From positions 12,136,391 through 12,200,390 of the forward strand of contig NC_135564.1 of assembly GCF_964340395.1 (NCBI RefSeq): a DNA stretch of 64,000 bases, given 5' to 3'. Shown one piece after another: positions 13,001-21,892 of the stretch. Numbering within the stretch: the stretch's first letter is position 1; every line of letters starts with the position of its first letter. The position numbers and the translations under genes are program-made. This DNA comes from Glandiceps talaboti. Lineage: Eukaryota > Hemichordata > Enteropneusta > Spengelidae. A model generated the notes under the pieces. It had not been told where the DNA came from, did no database searches, and saw only the letters and a program-made list of their open reading frames with translations.

Positions 13001-16000
13001 TTAATCTAAGTACAAACCAAGTTAAAGTGCCTCAAAAGAATATTTAGCTTTTATACAACATTGCTACACCATGACAATTCATGCATTTGTCACCAAAACT
13101 GTTGCTGTCATCGATGTCGCCGCGCCATCGCCATATTTGTCAAATCGTGACACGGCCCATTTGGTCACTCTATTTTCTCAGATGCTTAAGCTTGAAACCT
13201 TGATGAAAACACTGATTTTGTATTTCTGTTCGAGGGAACATTTATATTGCAATATAAAAATCCTCCTATCCCGCCAAATATCACCTCCTGCATGGACGTC
13301 ACTACCTTAACATTAATGTTCGTCTGAATGTTGTAGGATTTTTGCGTATCATGGTTTGAAGGACATTGGACAATTAGTCAGTGGTTGCAGATACGCAACA
13401 TTTGACAATACGAAAAGAAAATGACGTTCATATATATGCTCGGATTCCCATCTTTGTATCAAATGTGTATTGCATTCTGACAGTGAAACTGCTGTGGCCA
13501 GACTGAACCCATCAATTTCTTTGATTTCTGACAAACCTGATAAAGATGCATGGCTTTTATCTTATTATCTTTATTTCTTTAAGACTGTTTGTTCTCTAGA
13601 CTAGCATAGGTTATTTCATAGCAGCTGTATGCCTTAGAACTTTTCTAGTGTATTGTTGTTATGTGTAATGGAACAAAAGCTATCATTATTTTTCTGTTGT
13701 AGATGGATGCAGTGTATGGATATGATAAAACAACCAAAGGAAATTATTTGACTACAGAAGTACTTGGCTTCGGGCCTGGCAGTGTTATTGCTGACTATGT
13801 TTTGATTTTTGACGATGAAGCAGAGATAGATCATGACGAACTTGCTACCATATTAAAGAAAGAATTAGACGATGACGGGAATCTTCAGAAAACGGGATCA
13901 GTTTTGACATTAATTGAAGATTCGATTGCGTATTCAGGTATATATTGTGTGCTACTAAACTATCGATGACAGAAAAAAAGCAAACATGCTGAGCTGACAA
14001 CATCGTTATAAAATGTGTTGCATTTTCTATCTTGACAAAAGTTGATTAGAAATAAAATTCACGTACACAAATAAGTCACTATTTATAATTACCACATCAT
14101 ATAGTACATAACATTTGGGATATGGAAATGTTATATACAAGTTATTCTATACAATCCGATGAACATTATACTACAGAGTACTTTTGCACATTAAAGAAGA
14201 TGTCTGATAATTGTTTATCCGATAATTACAATGTTTTGAAATGTGAAATCACGAAACCTGAAATAAAACGTCGTATGGTGTGACAAAAATGTTACCAATA
14301 CATTTTATCGTTTGACGCGACAAAAATCCTAAAAACACTGCTGTATTTTATGATCTGGCTCAAAACATCTTTAGTTACTAATAGTGCTACATTATATCGT
14401 TTTGTTTGACAAAGTAAGAATCATGGTGATCAAAACGGTAAAAATGTAGCACTATTGGTAACATGTTTGTTGTAGCAGACGACGTTTTGTGTCAGGTTTC
14501 GTAATTTTAATTGTATTTTATGTACTTACAATGGATGTTCAGGGTTTTATTTTAAATCGGAAATCTTCTTCAGTCTCAAATATTTAATAGTGTTTATTTT
14601 AACCGTTAACCCTGGTCTTCATCACATTTGCATCACTTTGCGACGTTACAGGTGCGTGGATTAATTTTTCTGTAGTTGCTTTGTCCAAAAGACGACGAAT
14701 CTTTCCAATTCTGTGCAACGCGAAATAACCATTTCTACATATCTGACCGATTTGATTAGACATGGAGCCATCGCTATTTAGAATCACACCTAGATTCCGA
14801 ACTGAAAAGGACGTGTACCGATTTCATCAGTTTTAAACGATATAGTAAATGTAATTAATTGTGTTTTGACTACTCAATAGATTTCAAGGCATGTGATCAC
14901 GAAGACTACAATGACTGCCATAAGGATGCTGTCTGTGGAGATAGAGAAGATGGACAATTTGAATGTAAATGTCTTGATGGCTATGAAGATAAGGATGAAT
15001 TCGAAGGAAGAAATTGTACCCTGATAGAATACAATCCTGATACAGGTAATTTCAAGAAAGTAAAATTATGTACAAACTGGGTGTATCCACTGACAACTGC
15101 TTTTGTTCTCTAATCGTGTTTCCTGTCATACCGCTACTTCTATACTGTGAAAACATCACATAGGCGTAACGCACATGTTATACTGGGAACTAGTCTTCAA
15201 AATAGTATATATATTAAAATGCATTACATAACATCTGGTTTTCCAGCGAATGATAAATGATATAAATTCTCAGTGGAGTCAGGTCCAAACATTCTTTATC
15301 ACCAAACAGTCCCATTATTGATTTAATAGTCTCTTTGTCACATACAGTTTATCAAGGTTATCGTCATGGTTATGAAATGCATTTATGCAGGGTAGCTAAA
15401 TTAAATTTTACAGAAGTATTAATATTGAGTATTTACTTCTTTCTGTTGTGGCCCAAGTCATACCTAGTGTAATATGATGTAATTTCATGGTTATTTCTGC
15501 TTCTATATTTGCGTTAATTAAAGGAAATGAATACATTATACTGGTTGGAGTCTTATCAGGGATAGTGTTAGTAGCTATCATCATTATCATAATTATCGTC
15601 ATTGCAAAGAAGAGGAAGAAACACAAGGGCCAGGACGAACAGTATAACATCGCTGCTTATCTTGGAAACGTTACCAAAAATGAATACTTGCAAGATCCAG
15701 CTGAATGGCAAGAGTTTGGTGATTCGTTCAGTAATTCGTTTGATGATGAAGGACGATTGTCTATAGCATCATACTCATTAACATCCGATGATGAAAGACG
15801 TATGGAACAAATCGCAGAGGTGCTGGGGGGTCCAGTTAGACCAATGAGTGTAAGGATATATTCCATTGACTAAATTTAAGTATGTATGGAACTACTCGCA
15901 TAAGTGCTGGGTGGTCCTGTTAGACCATTGAGTGTCAGGATACATCACTTCTTTGAAAGCTTTAACAAACGATTTTATACATCAACCAAAAAGGAAACAA

Positions 16001-16620
16001 AATTTGGCTAGTATGTGTCATACTCTAATGTCAGTGTATAGACTTGCCAGTCTCTGTCAACGTATTAGTTTGTAATTATATCTAACTTCATGGGCATATT
16101 CCTGCAATAGAGGATTTGGTTCATATCTAATATACAGACAAGATAACATACAGTCCTTTTACTGGTTTAGAAATATTGGACTTTGGATAGGCTGTAATGA
16201 TAGCCTTTTGAACAAATATAAAAACTCTTTATTTCGCAATGTATTGATCAATGCTAAAAACACACAAACTACTCAACAAAAGATCAGAGTTGGTTTCAAA
16301 ATGCCGCCACGAGAATAAATTCTACCTCGTCAATCACATCAAATAACCCCTATAATAAGTCACATGAACTTGCACAGCTTGTATTCTGAACTATGTTCCA
16401 TTTTGACAACCTTGATGATAACACTATTTCATTCACTTTTTCAGACAAAAATGAGGGCCAGCATAACATTAAGTTCACCTGCAACTATGATGCAGGAAAC
16501 GTCATTTACAGACCGTTATAGTTCAAACTATGAAGACGCCTACGATTGGAATGCATATCACGAGCCTGAAGAGGTAAGAAAGGTTGAATATTTAATTATT
16601 GTAGACTTGTGTATAGTTGT

Positions 16621-16681
<61 letters not shown>

Positions 16682-17055
16682 ATCGATCGATCGATCGACC
16701 GATCGACCGATCGATTGATTGATAGTCTTTTAAATATTAAATCCATGATTAGATTACTGTACATGTATTACAGCTGTAGTAAGTAATCTCATTTTGAAAT
16801 AGATATGTCTTTGACAAAATTTGGTTAACATCTGCAAAGGATCCTTGCAAATACAACAACGTAGAATCGTTTCTAAATGTTTTTTGCATAAGTAGATATT
16901 TTATCATTCTCTTTCACAATGTATTTCAGGACGAGTCTGTGGTAGAGAATGAACATGTATTCCAACCAGATTTAGAGGCCGTGGCATCAGCAATGCCCGA
17001 GGAACCTATCCGTCTTCCAAAAATACGATCTATATACGAACAGCGGAAGTTTTAA
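1..17055 (+). CDS. EGF/SEA-domain single-pass membrane protein, 5'-truncated gene (22 exons joined)
   Basis: I joined 22 exons by GT-AG boundaries with matching phases; together they read 1110 residues without a stop and end at TAA 17053-17055. Order: partial EGF (1-19), 12 EGF modules (20-526), SEA 1 (about 527-650), two EGFs (651-740), SEA 2 (741-862), one EGF (863-917), a transmembrane helix (about 922-945, Ile/Val-rich, followed by KKRKK) and a cytoplasmic tail (946-1110). EGF exons are flanked by phase-1 introns; both SEA domains are split by a phase-0 intron. Most EGFs start with D/N-I/V-D/N-E-C and so should bind calcium. The product should sit in the plasma membrane with an adhesive or mucin-like ectodomain. 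The order recalls transmembrane mucins (EGF-SEA-EGF-TM) and IMPG-type proteins, but I cannot name an orthologue. The start codon and signal peptide lie upstream of the window. Confidence 0.88.
408..527 (+). CDS. exon 2: EGF module without calcium-binding start
   Basis: Acceptor TTTCAG precedes 408 and donor GTAAGG follows 527, phase 1 on both sides. All six EGF cysteines are present (C-x5-C, ending YNETVC). It begins SINC instead of D-x-D-E-C, so calcium binding is not expected. Two Asn-x-Ser/Thr sequons are visible. Confidence 0.85.
559..840. mobile_element. Degenerate MITE copy in intron 2 (family of 27056-27408)
   Basis: The sequence begins TA then CTACCAAACTAGAG and shares with the element at 27056-27408 the blocks TTTCAATTAGGCGGTA, AACAAAATACAG and CACAAAACTGTTTATTTGT, as well as the paired GTGTGAACAC / TTCACACTGAGATAAAAT arms. 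The right terminal repeat is not recognisable, so the end is approximate. The rest of intron 2 (to 1595) shows nothing I recognise. Confidence 0.6.
1596..1727 (+). CDS. exon 3: calcium-binding EGF module
   Basis: Acceptor CACAG and donor GTATAT enclose a 132-bp phase-1/phase-1 exon. It encodes DIDEC plus all six cysteines and ends DDQRTCQ. The [10 protein letters not shown] stretch matches the Asn-hydroxylation type of cbEGF except for its second-position threonine. Confidence 0.88.
1970..2007. repeat. (GT)n microsatellite in intron 3
   Basis: About 18 uninterrupted GT dinucleotides lie just upstream of the acceptor of exon 4. Confidence 0.95.
2063..2188 (+). CDS. exon 4: calcium-binding EGF module
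   Basis: The acceptor is CTTCCAG and the donor GTATGT, phase 1 to phase 1. It encodes DINEC with six cysteines and an N-linked glycosylation sequon (NNIT) before the last cysteine. Confidence 0.88.
3094..3216 (+). CDS. exon 5: calcium-binding EGF module
   Basis: The acceptor CTCTTTCAG is strong and the donor is GTAAGC. It encodes [12 protein letters not shown] through GDGFTC with six cysteines; [10 protein letters not shown] is a textbook cbEGF core. 123 bp, phase 1 to phase 1. Confidence 0.92.
3351..3742. repeat. Perfect 196-bp tandem duplication (two copies) in intron 5
   Basis: Positions 3351-3546 and 3547-3742 read identically base for base by eye, head to tail with no spacer; each starts TTTTCTTTCATAAAATCGGC. 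Neither copy holds an exon. Perfect identity means a very recent duplication, a polymorphism or an assembly artefact. Confidence 0.93.
4344..4478 (+). CDS. exon 6: calcium-binding EGF module
   Basis: The acceptor is TGTTTCAG and the donor GTAAGT. It encodes DVNEC and six cysteines; [10 protein letters not shown] matches the consensus for beta-hydroxylation of Asp/Asn. 135 bp; the exon ends with A so the next module starts with Asn. Confidence 0.9.
4728..4850 (+). CDS. exon 7: calcium-binding EGF module
   Basis: The acceptor is TTTAG and the donor GTAAGT. It encodes [17 protein letters not shown] and GDGRNC with six cysteines. 123 bp, phase 1 to phase 1. The following intron (4851-5550) shows nothing recognisable. 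Confidence 0.9.
5551..5673 (+). CDS. exon 8: calcium-binding EGF module
   Basis: The acceptor is TTTTCATCAG and the donor GTAAGT. It encodes [12 protein letters not shown] through GDGVSC with six cysteines. 123 bp, phase 1 to phase 1. Confidence 0.9.
5964..6085 (+). pseudogene. Probable decayed EGF exon in intron 8
   Basis: A pyrimidine-rich acceptor (TTTTCTTCTAG) is followed in the expected phase by KSIEKC, resembling NIDEC, then SCEKGVYC; in a shifted frame EYIGSFCE resembles the NTPGSYTCE core. At least one in-frame stop and a frameshift break it, and no good donor is seen. I read it as a dead exon; chance resemblance is possible. Confidence 0.4.
6187..6438 (+). CDS. exon 9: two calcium-binding EGF modules in one exon
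   Basis: The acceptor is TTTTTCAG and the donor GTGACT (weaker than the neighbours). At 252 bp this is twice the size of other EGF exons; it encodes NIDEC to FYC followed directly by TEIDEC to SSCEG, with twelve cysteines in all. The intron normally found between modules is absent. Confidence 0.9.
6810..6947 (+). CDS. exon 10: calcium-binding EGF module
   Basis: The acceptor is TTTTATAG and the donor GTATGT. It encodes [11 protein letters not shown] and [12 protein letters not shown], with a long last loop before RYC. 138 bp, six cysteines. The next intron (6948-7756) holds a C-rich stretch at 7365-7600 that I do not recognise. Confidence 0.9.
7757..7882 (+). CDS. exon 11: calcium-binding EGF module
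   Basis: The acceptor is CAACAG and the donor GTAAGC. It encodes [24 protein letters not shown] and GDGKEC with six cysteines. 126 bp, phase 1 to phase 1. Confidence 0.9.
8258..8380 (+). CDS. exon 12: calcium-binding EGF module
   Basis: The acceptor is TTCAACAG and the donor GTAAGT. It encodes [22 protein letters not shown] and MMNGTC with six cysteines. 123 bp. This is the last EGF before the first SEA domain. Confidence 0.9.
8925..9300. mobile_element. 376-bp terminal-inverted-repeat insertion inside the core-repeat array
   Basis: The left end AGAGGAGGCTTGAAGGG and the right end CCCTTCAGCCTCCTCT are inverted repeats with one gap. The segment interrupts the ~150-bp periodicity of its host array. 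No coding capacity and no clear target-site duplication are visible. Likely a non-autonomous DNA transposon. Confidence 0.65.
9959..10000. repeat. (CA)n microsatellite
   Basis: About 21 uninterrupted CA dinucleotides at the 3' end of the core-repeat array. Confidence 0.95.
10142..10272 (+). CDS. exon 13: first half of SEA domain 1
   Basis: The acceptor TTTTCTGCAG is strong and the donor is GTACGA. It enters in phase 1 and leaves in phase 0. It encodes [14 protein letters not shown], the strand and loop seen at the start of SEA domains, then IQIQEE. It joins exon 14 in frame. Confidence 0.8.
11012..11252 (+). CDS. exon 14: second half of SEA domain 1
   Basis: The acceptor is TTTTTTTCAG and the donor GTGAGC; phase 0 in, phase 1 out. 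It encodes FDETFGRSS, then [18 protein letters not shown] and a DAFKDA helix. At the SEA autoproteolysis position the usual G-S-V is G598-E599-V, so the serine nucleophile is missing and self-cleavage is not expected. Confidence 0.85.
11390..11450 (-). repeat. Dispersed repeat fragment, reverse copy of 33635-33710
   Basis: On the minus strand GACGGATGGACGGAGCCCAT and the adjoining C-rich CCCCTTGGTAGGTGGGGG resemble the plus-strand block at 33635-33710 (GGGACAGACGGACGGACAGA, then a C-run). Family unknown. Confidence 0.45.
11611..11742 (+). CDS. exon 15: EGF module between the SEA domains
   Basis: The acceptor is CACTTTCAG and the donor GTAGGT, phase 1 to phase 1. Six cysteines are present (AINHC to GEC). 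It lacks the acidic D-x-D-E start, so calcium binding is doubtful. 132 bp. Confidence 0.87.
12091..12228 (+). CDS. exon 16: calcium-binding EGF module between the SEA domains
   Basis: The acceptor is TTCATTCTAG and the donor GTAAGC. It encodes [24 protein letters not shown] and NDTLC with six cysteines. 138 bp. Confidence 0.9.
12628..12676. repeat. (TATAT)n AT-rich repeat with palindromic turn, intron 16
   Basis: ATTAT-type pentamers read into their own reverse complement (TATAATATAATATA), giving a potential cruciform. It is followed by a purine/pyrimidine-alternating GTGTGCGCGTGCG stretch. Confidence 0.8.
12771..12901 (+). CDS. exon 17: first half of SEA domain 2
   Basis: The acceptor is CATTTTACAG and the donor GTGAGT; phase 1 in, phase 0 out, the same phases as exon 13. 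It encodes [12 protein letters not shown] and [11 protein letters not shown], the first strand and helix of a SEA fold. Confidence 0.82.
13703..13937 (+). CDS. exon 18: second half of SEA domain 2 with intact G-S-V
   Basis: The acceptor is TGTTGTAG and the donor GTATAT; phase 0 in, phase 1 out. It encodes [14 protein letters not shown], in which G810-S811-V812 (bases 13778-13786) is the classical SEA autoproteolysis motif. The acidic [14 protein letters not shown] helix follows. Confidence 0.85.
14251..14502. mobile_element. Fold-back (inverted-repeat) element in intron 18
   Basis: ACGAAACCTG (14251-14260) pairs with CAGGTTTCGT (14493-14502), and the pairing continues inward through AAAACGTCGT and TGTTACCAATA blocks. 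A second inner pair, around 14376-14405 and 14430-14465 (AATAGTGCTACATT), makes the element nested. Non-coding; MITE-like. Confidence 0.65.
14599..14835 (-). pseudogene. Non-LTR retrotransposon reverse-transcriptase fragment
   Basis: The minus strand reads [15 protein letters not shown], then [19 protein letters not shown] and [10 protein letters not shown]. These are the conserved 3' reverse-transcriptase stretches of CR1/Jockey-like LINEs (NLGV.. [24 protein letters not shown]). Similarity decays after VTS. It lies antisense in intron 18 of the EGF/SEA gene and is a dead fragment. Confidence 0.85.
14881..15045 (+). CDS. exon 19: membrane-proximal EGF module
   Basis: The acceptor is CTCAATAG and the donor GTAATT, phase 1 to phase 1. 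Six cysteines are present (DFKAC to GRNC), followed by the linker [10 protein letters not shown] that leads to the membrane helix. It is rich in Asp/Glu, but the canonical D-x-D-E-C is replaced by DFKAC. Confidence 0.87.
15524..15849 (+). CDS. exon 20: transmembrane helix and start of cytoplasmic tail
   Basis: The acceptor is TTAATTAAAG (weak pyrimidine tract); phase 1 in. It encodes NEY, then a hydrophobic run of about 24 residues with seven consecutive Ile, then the stop-transfer KKRKKHK. The tail continues with [10 protein letters not shown], an acidic stretch and PVRPMS. The GTAAGG donor at 15850 leaves in phase 0 and joins exon 21. If this donor is skipped, the frame continues VRIYSID and stops at TAA 15871-15873, a possible shorter isoform. 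Confidence 0.87.
15886..15948 (+). pseudogene. Decayed duplicate of the 3' end of exon 20
   Basis: The 63 bases from ATGGAACTACTCGCATAAG align with 15802-15864 (ATGGAACAAATCGCAGAGG) at roughly 80 percent by eye, offset 84 bp. The copy of the donor is GTCAGG instead of GTAAGG and so is dead, and an in-frame TAA interrupts the reading frame. Confidence 0.75.
16445..16573 (+). CDS. exon 21: cytoplasmic tail
   Basis: The acceptor is CTTTTTCAG and the donor GTAAGA, phase 0 on both sides. 43 codons, rich in Ser, Thr and Tyr ([18 protein letters not shown]). Several tyrosines lie in acidic context and could be phosphorylated; this is inference. Confidence 0.82.
16618..16723. repeat. (AATC)n passing into (GATC)n and (GATT)n
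   Basis: About 15 AATC tetramers run into GATC tetramers and end in GATTGATT, the reverse complement of the start, so the repeat can fold on itself. It lies in the last intron. Confidence 0.93.
16930..17055 (+). CDS. exon 22: terminal coding exon, end of cytoplasmic tail
   Basis: The acceptor is TGTATTTCAG, phase 0. 41 codons and TAA at 17053-17055; the C-terminus reads [15 protein letters not shown]. It carries no obvious PDZ-binding end. Confidence 0.85.
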   Translation, partial: DESVVENEHVFQPDLEAVASAMPEEPIRLPKIRSIYEQRKF

Positions 17056-17760
17056 AGCGTCACATTTACTCGTGTCACACTATTGCTTTCTAGGTTTGTA
17101 GTATTTCCTCATCCCCATTTAATTATTTAAAACTAAGAAACATCCAGTGTCATATTGTGGGGGTGGGGTGATATCTCCATGCCAGTACATTATATGTTTG
17201 TAAACTGATGATTTATTTGAAACAAATAACACTGAGTTACACCTCCTCACACTGTCCTAAAGAATTCACAGACTCAGAGATATTTATTCAATGCATACAT
17301 ATACATATTCTGAGAAGATATCATATGTTCATGGGAAAGCAATGTATGACAATGCACTTACATGTGTTAAGTAATGCTGGTAAAGTGATTGTCAACACTG
17401 TTACTCTAATCATGACAAATTAAAGATAAAAACCTACAAAGAAATACAAGTATGGAAATCGTTCTACGACATGGAAGCCAACTTGTACACATTCGAACAA
17501 CAAAATATACAAGATTTGTACCCTTGTCATTCTGAGAGTTCTACCGAGACCTTCCATCACTGGCATATTTCTTGGGTCAATGAAGAATGATATTTTTTCA
17601 ATAATATAGAAATTTACAAGAAAATGCAATTGTTGTCAATTTATTGTTCTAAACATGTTACTTGCATCGTTTGTTATTTTTAGTTACATCATCGAGAAAT
17701 CTTGATAATAAAACACACAAGCATCAATTATAGTTCTTTTTTTTTTATTTATACATTACA
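17056..17760 (+). terminator. Probable 3' UTR with polyadenylation signal
   Basis: An AT-rich stretch follows the stop codon. The first canonical AATAAA I see is at 17707-17712, with a T-rich stretch downstream at about 17734-17746 that fits a cleavage/polyadenylation site near 17730. The transcript end is inferred. Confidence 0.5.
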
Positions 17761-18510
17761 GGTATCGTTAATGTAAACTATATGTCATCAGTTTGCAAAG
17801 AAGTTTGAATACTTGGAATTTCCCAATCCTGATTATTTCGGTAATTGTATTGGGTACTCTTTATACAAGCAAGACGATATATATTTTACTTATTATTGAA
17901 ATTATTGATAAATTGTCAACATTTTGTAAAAAAAAAGCTTAAAAATCATTTCATTATCACATTTACAATATTTTAAGTACTGTTATATATTTTTGTCAGA
18001 TGTTTTGGGGACTTTTTTAATCAAACTGTGAATTCAATAATTTACTAATGTATTTCATATCTGTGAAGTAAATATATTTATTCAGGTTTTACAGTCTACA
18101 GTGTTTTGAACACTTCACTCACTACTATACGATGTCATATCACTTATACTCCAAAGCAAACATTGTTTTTTTTTAAAGTATGAAATCTAAAAGTTTTTTC
18201 CTTAAGATGAAATCTACTAATTAAATTGTGGTCTGAAATGTAATAGGTGCAATAATTCACTAAGATCACTTTTTTATTTGTTTTTAGAATTCACCTTTTA
18301 TTTCAAATTTAATATTATATTCTTAGATAAGAACGCTGTTTTTGTTAACTATATAGTATCAATATTTTACAGTGCAAAACAGACCAGAGAATCCAAATAC
18401 ATATCAGGGAAATTTAAAATTGTGATACATAATATTACTTACATATTTACAATAATAGTTATATATATTAATAGTTATTGTGTATTTGATTTCATTTGAA
18501 AAATAATGCA

Positions 18511-18710
18511 TATTCTGTTTAGAACAAGTTTCAAGTTTCAACTTCCATATGCTTATTTTCATAGATTGAATCATTACTGTTATAAGGTTTTTAATGAACT
18601 TTAGAAGAAGAAGCTACTGTACTATATTGTATTCTGTTTAGAACAAGATCGAATCGTCAAAGTTAAATGAACTTTAGAAGAAATAGCTATTGTATTATAT
18701 TGTATTATTT
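18511..18710. repeat. Short overlapping tandem duplications
   Basis: TATTCTGTTTAGAACAAG occurs near 18511 and 18630. AATGAACTTTAGAAGAA with CTATATTGTATT-like sequence occurs near 18593 and 18666. AT-rich and non-coding. Confidence 0.7.
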
Positions 18711-21700
18711 TAACACTATTGGCGGGTTTAGATTCAAAGTTCAAACTAAATAAAGTAGCTAAGATTCGAAATTACATGGCATGAGTACAAAATCAAAAAA
18801 TGAAATGGAACCCTATCTAGCTAGATTGAGATTAACCTATTTTTGGCGCATTTAGAGATAATTAATATATACTACTTAAACATTTTAATTACTGTATGAA
18901 ATTGTAATTTTTTTCATGGACTTGGTTTTTATCAACTCTTTACAAGGAAATAAACTACGATTTGGCAAATCATTGTAGAATATTGAAATTCATAACATTT
19001 ACCTTCCAATCAGGGTTGCTATAGTAACTATACAAATAAAGTTGTTTGTACTTATTTACTAATAAAGATCAACACCTCAATCCCATGTGTTGTCATATAA
19101 TTTTTATGTCGTTCAATATTATATGTTGATAATGACATAACATGCATTGCCATTGTGCAAGCTATGTATTTGAATAAACAGATGGCATAGGTGACATCAT
19201 GTATGCATCTTTACTTCAGAAGCTATCGAAGCTGAACTGCGTCGAAGCTCAGACCACGATAATGGTCTGAGGTCGAAGGAACACCAGCTCAACAGGTTGT
19301 CTTTTCCTGTTTTCTGACAGTTGGTGGTGTTTATAGGCAGCGGGCGTAACTTCCCTTGCGATTTTCAACAAAGCAGATCCTGTGACAAACGTGCGTGTGT
19401 GTGTAGGGTATATCGCGTAACTCTAACTGGAAGTTATGTTTCACAACAGTTTGCAAAAAATGTTTGCGTTTGCTCAATACAGTGCTATTAATTACGTAGC
19501 AGCACTAATTACGGTATATGCTGTAACACATGTAGAACGATCAGACCGATTTCAGATAACCCCTTGTAGGTGACACTGTCCAAAGTCAGGGTTTCAGGAC
19601 AATTTTGTAGATACATCGACAGGGAACCGTGACGGCCCAAAATACCAACCTCTACAAGTCAGTGTGTCCGTGCTTGTGATAATAACTAAGCGGCTCTCCT
19701 ATATTATTATTCACTTGAGTCGCACACGTGACTGTAATGGTATACCGTAATGAACTCCTCAAATGCAGAGAAATATTTTTACCCTGTAGTATTATTACAA
19801 TCTAACAATCTGTATCCAAACATATTATATGTGTATCTGTTAATTATATTGCTTTGAGTTCAGATACCATAATGACAATCTAAACCCACATAATCCCTTG
19901 CAGCTGGAACATAGGCTTTGCTGATATTTGTCTTTTATATTATACGTCGCACAATCTTCAAAGTTTGCATTCAGTGTTTTCCGGGTCGTTAATAGTTATG
20001 TCCGTATGAGCATGGATTATCAACTCTGACCAGACCATGAAAAAATTACGCACACGAATTCCGAATACTGAAATAAGGAAGAATGAAATAATGGCGTACA
20101 TACCTTAAAAGTTGACTTGTTACCTAGGCAACCTCTTGTTCTATTTAGCTGGAAGTGTGTCACTGCATTATCAACGAATGTCTTTATCATAAGTACCAGT
20201 ATTATGAGTTGCTCGGTGACGATGACACTATCGGACAGGTGTGCAGTAGTCATTTCTTTTTCAACGACATTTTAAGTCATTTAACGTATATACGGTATAT
20301 TTTCACAATGAATGTCCAAACAAAATGTGGAATATGTCGTAAAGTTCATTTAGTAGGTGTTGTCATTGTATCAGATAGTTTAGAATTCATAATCCAATGT
20401 TAATTTACACAAATTGCCCCCTCTCGTCTAAATTGGGATCCGGATTATCGTCGGTGCGGGGTACAAATGTTCACAAACATATAAATCATAATGTCCTGTC
20501 ACTGAGAAGTTAGGCAAATATAGACACTGGTGGCCTAGATACTAGATGATTTTCTTCCTCGTTTTTTGAGTACACTTGCTTTGCCATTGTATCAAAACGA
20601 CACATTATAACAGTGAACAAATACAGAAATATACCATTATACTTCCATTTGAAGTTCTGCTGTCTGCAAAAGACCATAAAACGAACGTTGTGTTATGAAA
20701 TCATAAGCCATCCAGTAACCATATTAGCATTAATACATGAACAGTTTGTGCCCTTCAAAGATAACTTCGATAATGCTGGGAAATACACAACCACCCAACT
20801 CGACCCTGTCCTCGTACTAAACATACTATAATTTAACACTTAAAGTTTATACTCATAGCAAAAGTAATACCTGGTCATGTGTGAATCAACAAATATCCAT
20901 ATCACGTGATATAAAAGAAAATCTATACAAATAAATAATGTTAACTTGACGTATATTATTTTTGAGCTGCAGACGCGAGTATGATCAAGGCAATTATTTG
21001 AATGTGTGTAAAGTAACATCATTTGAAAGTTAAACGATGGCGTTGTTGGCACCATTATTTCTCTAATTTATACTTTGATGATAGTTGAATTTTAAATTTA
21101 AAAATAAAAATAAATGTTGCAAAGTATCAAACACTCTGTTTTGTCCTACATGCTAGATCCTATTGATTTGTAATGATTGGTCTCTTCATAATTACGTTTA
21201 GTTTTTACCGATATCTTTGTAAATATGCCGAGTAAATTTTACGATGTATAAGCTTAGTAGTTGGATAGCTTATCTGCAATTAGAGGTCAGCAACCAGGAA
21301 ACACATAACTCGTTGATGTCTTCACGCTATCTATTCTCTGCATGAGGCAATCGATGTTTGTGTTACCAATCGATTTACACATACAAATGATAAAATAAAA
21401 TAAATGTTGTTTGCCTTGTACTTCAAAACATAGATAAAATGGCACAGATACCGTTGCCACTTGAGACAGCGTCTGTATAGCAATACCATCTTGGGTTGCT
21501 CTATAAATACTGCTATGCAAGTTAAATTCAAACAGATGAAAAGTTTATATATGTTCGAGTCAAATAACTGTATGCCTACTTAAGGGTTGATAGAGTCTAA
21601 TGAATATACTAAAACACTACATTAGACCAAATGTAGAGGTGTATAAAGTTTGGGAATTACTGCACGTCGAAATTTTAAATTATAAGTCAAGGTTGTGATA

Positions 21701-21835
21701 TACTTTCTCTAACATGATCAGTTGTTTTTTAATAGAATGAAAAAACGTGAAGCACGTCTGAGAAACCACTGGGAGATTAATACCAGTATATTAATTCATT
21801 AATTAAAGATACACGATCTTCCATAACTGAAAAAT

Positions 21836-21892
21836 GTGTGTATGTATGTGTGTGTGTATGTATGTGTGTGTGTGTGTGTGTGCACGCGCGTG
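21836..21892. repeat. (TG)n / (TATG)n microsatellite
   Basis: Interrupted TGTG and TATG runs end in TGCACGCGCGTG. Confidence 0.9.

Noticed and set aside
20155-20403. 82-codon open frame with several cysteines
   Set aside because: No conserved spacing, leader or splice context.
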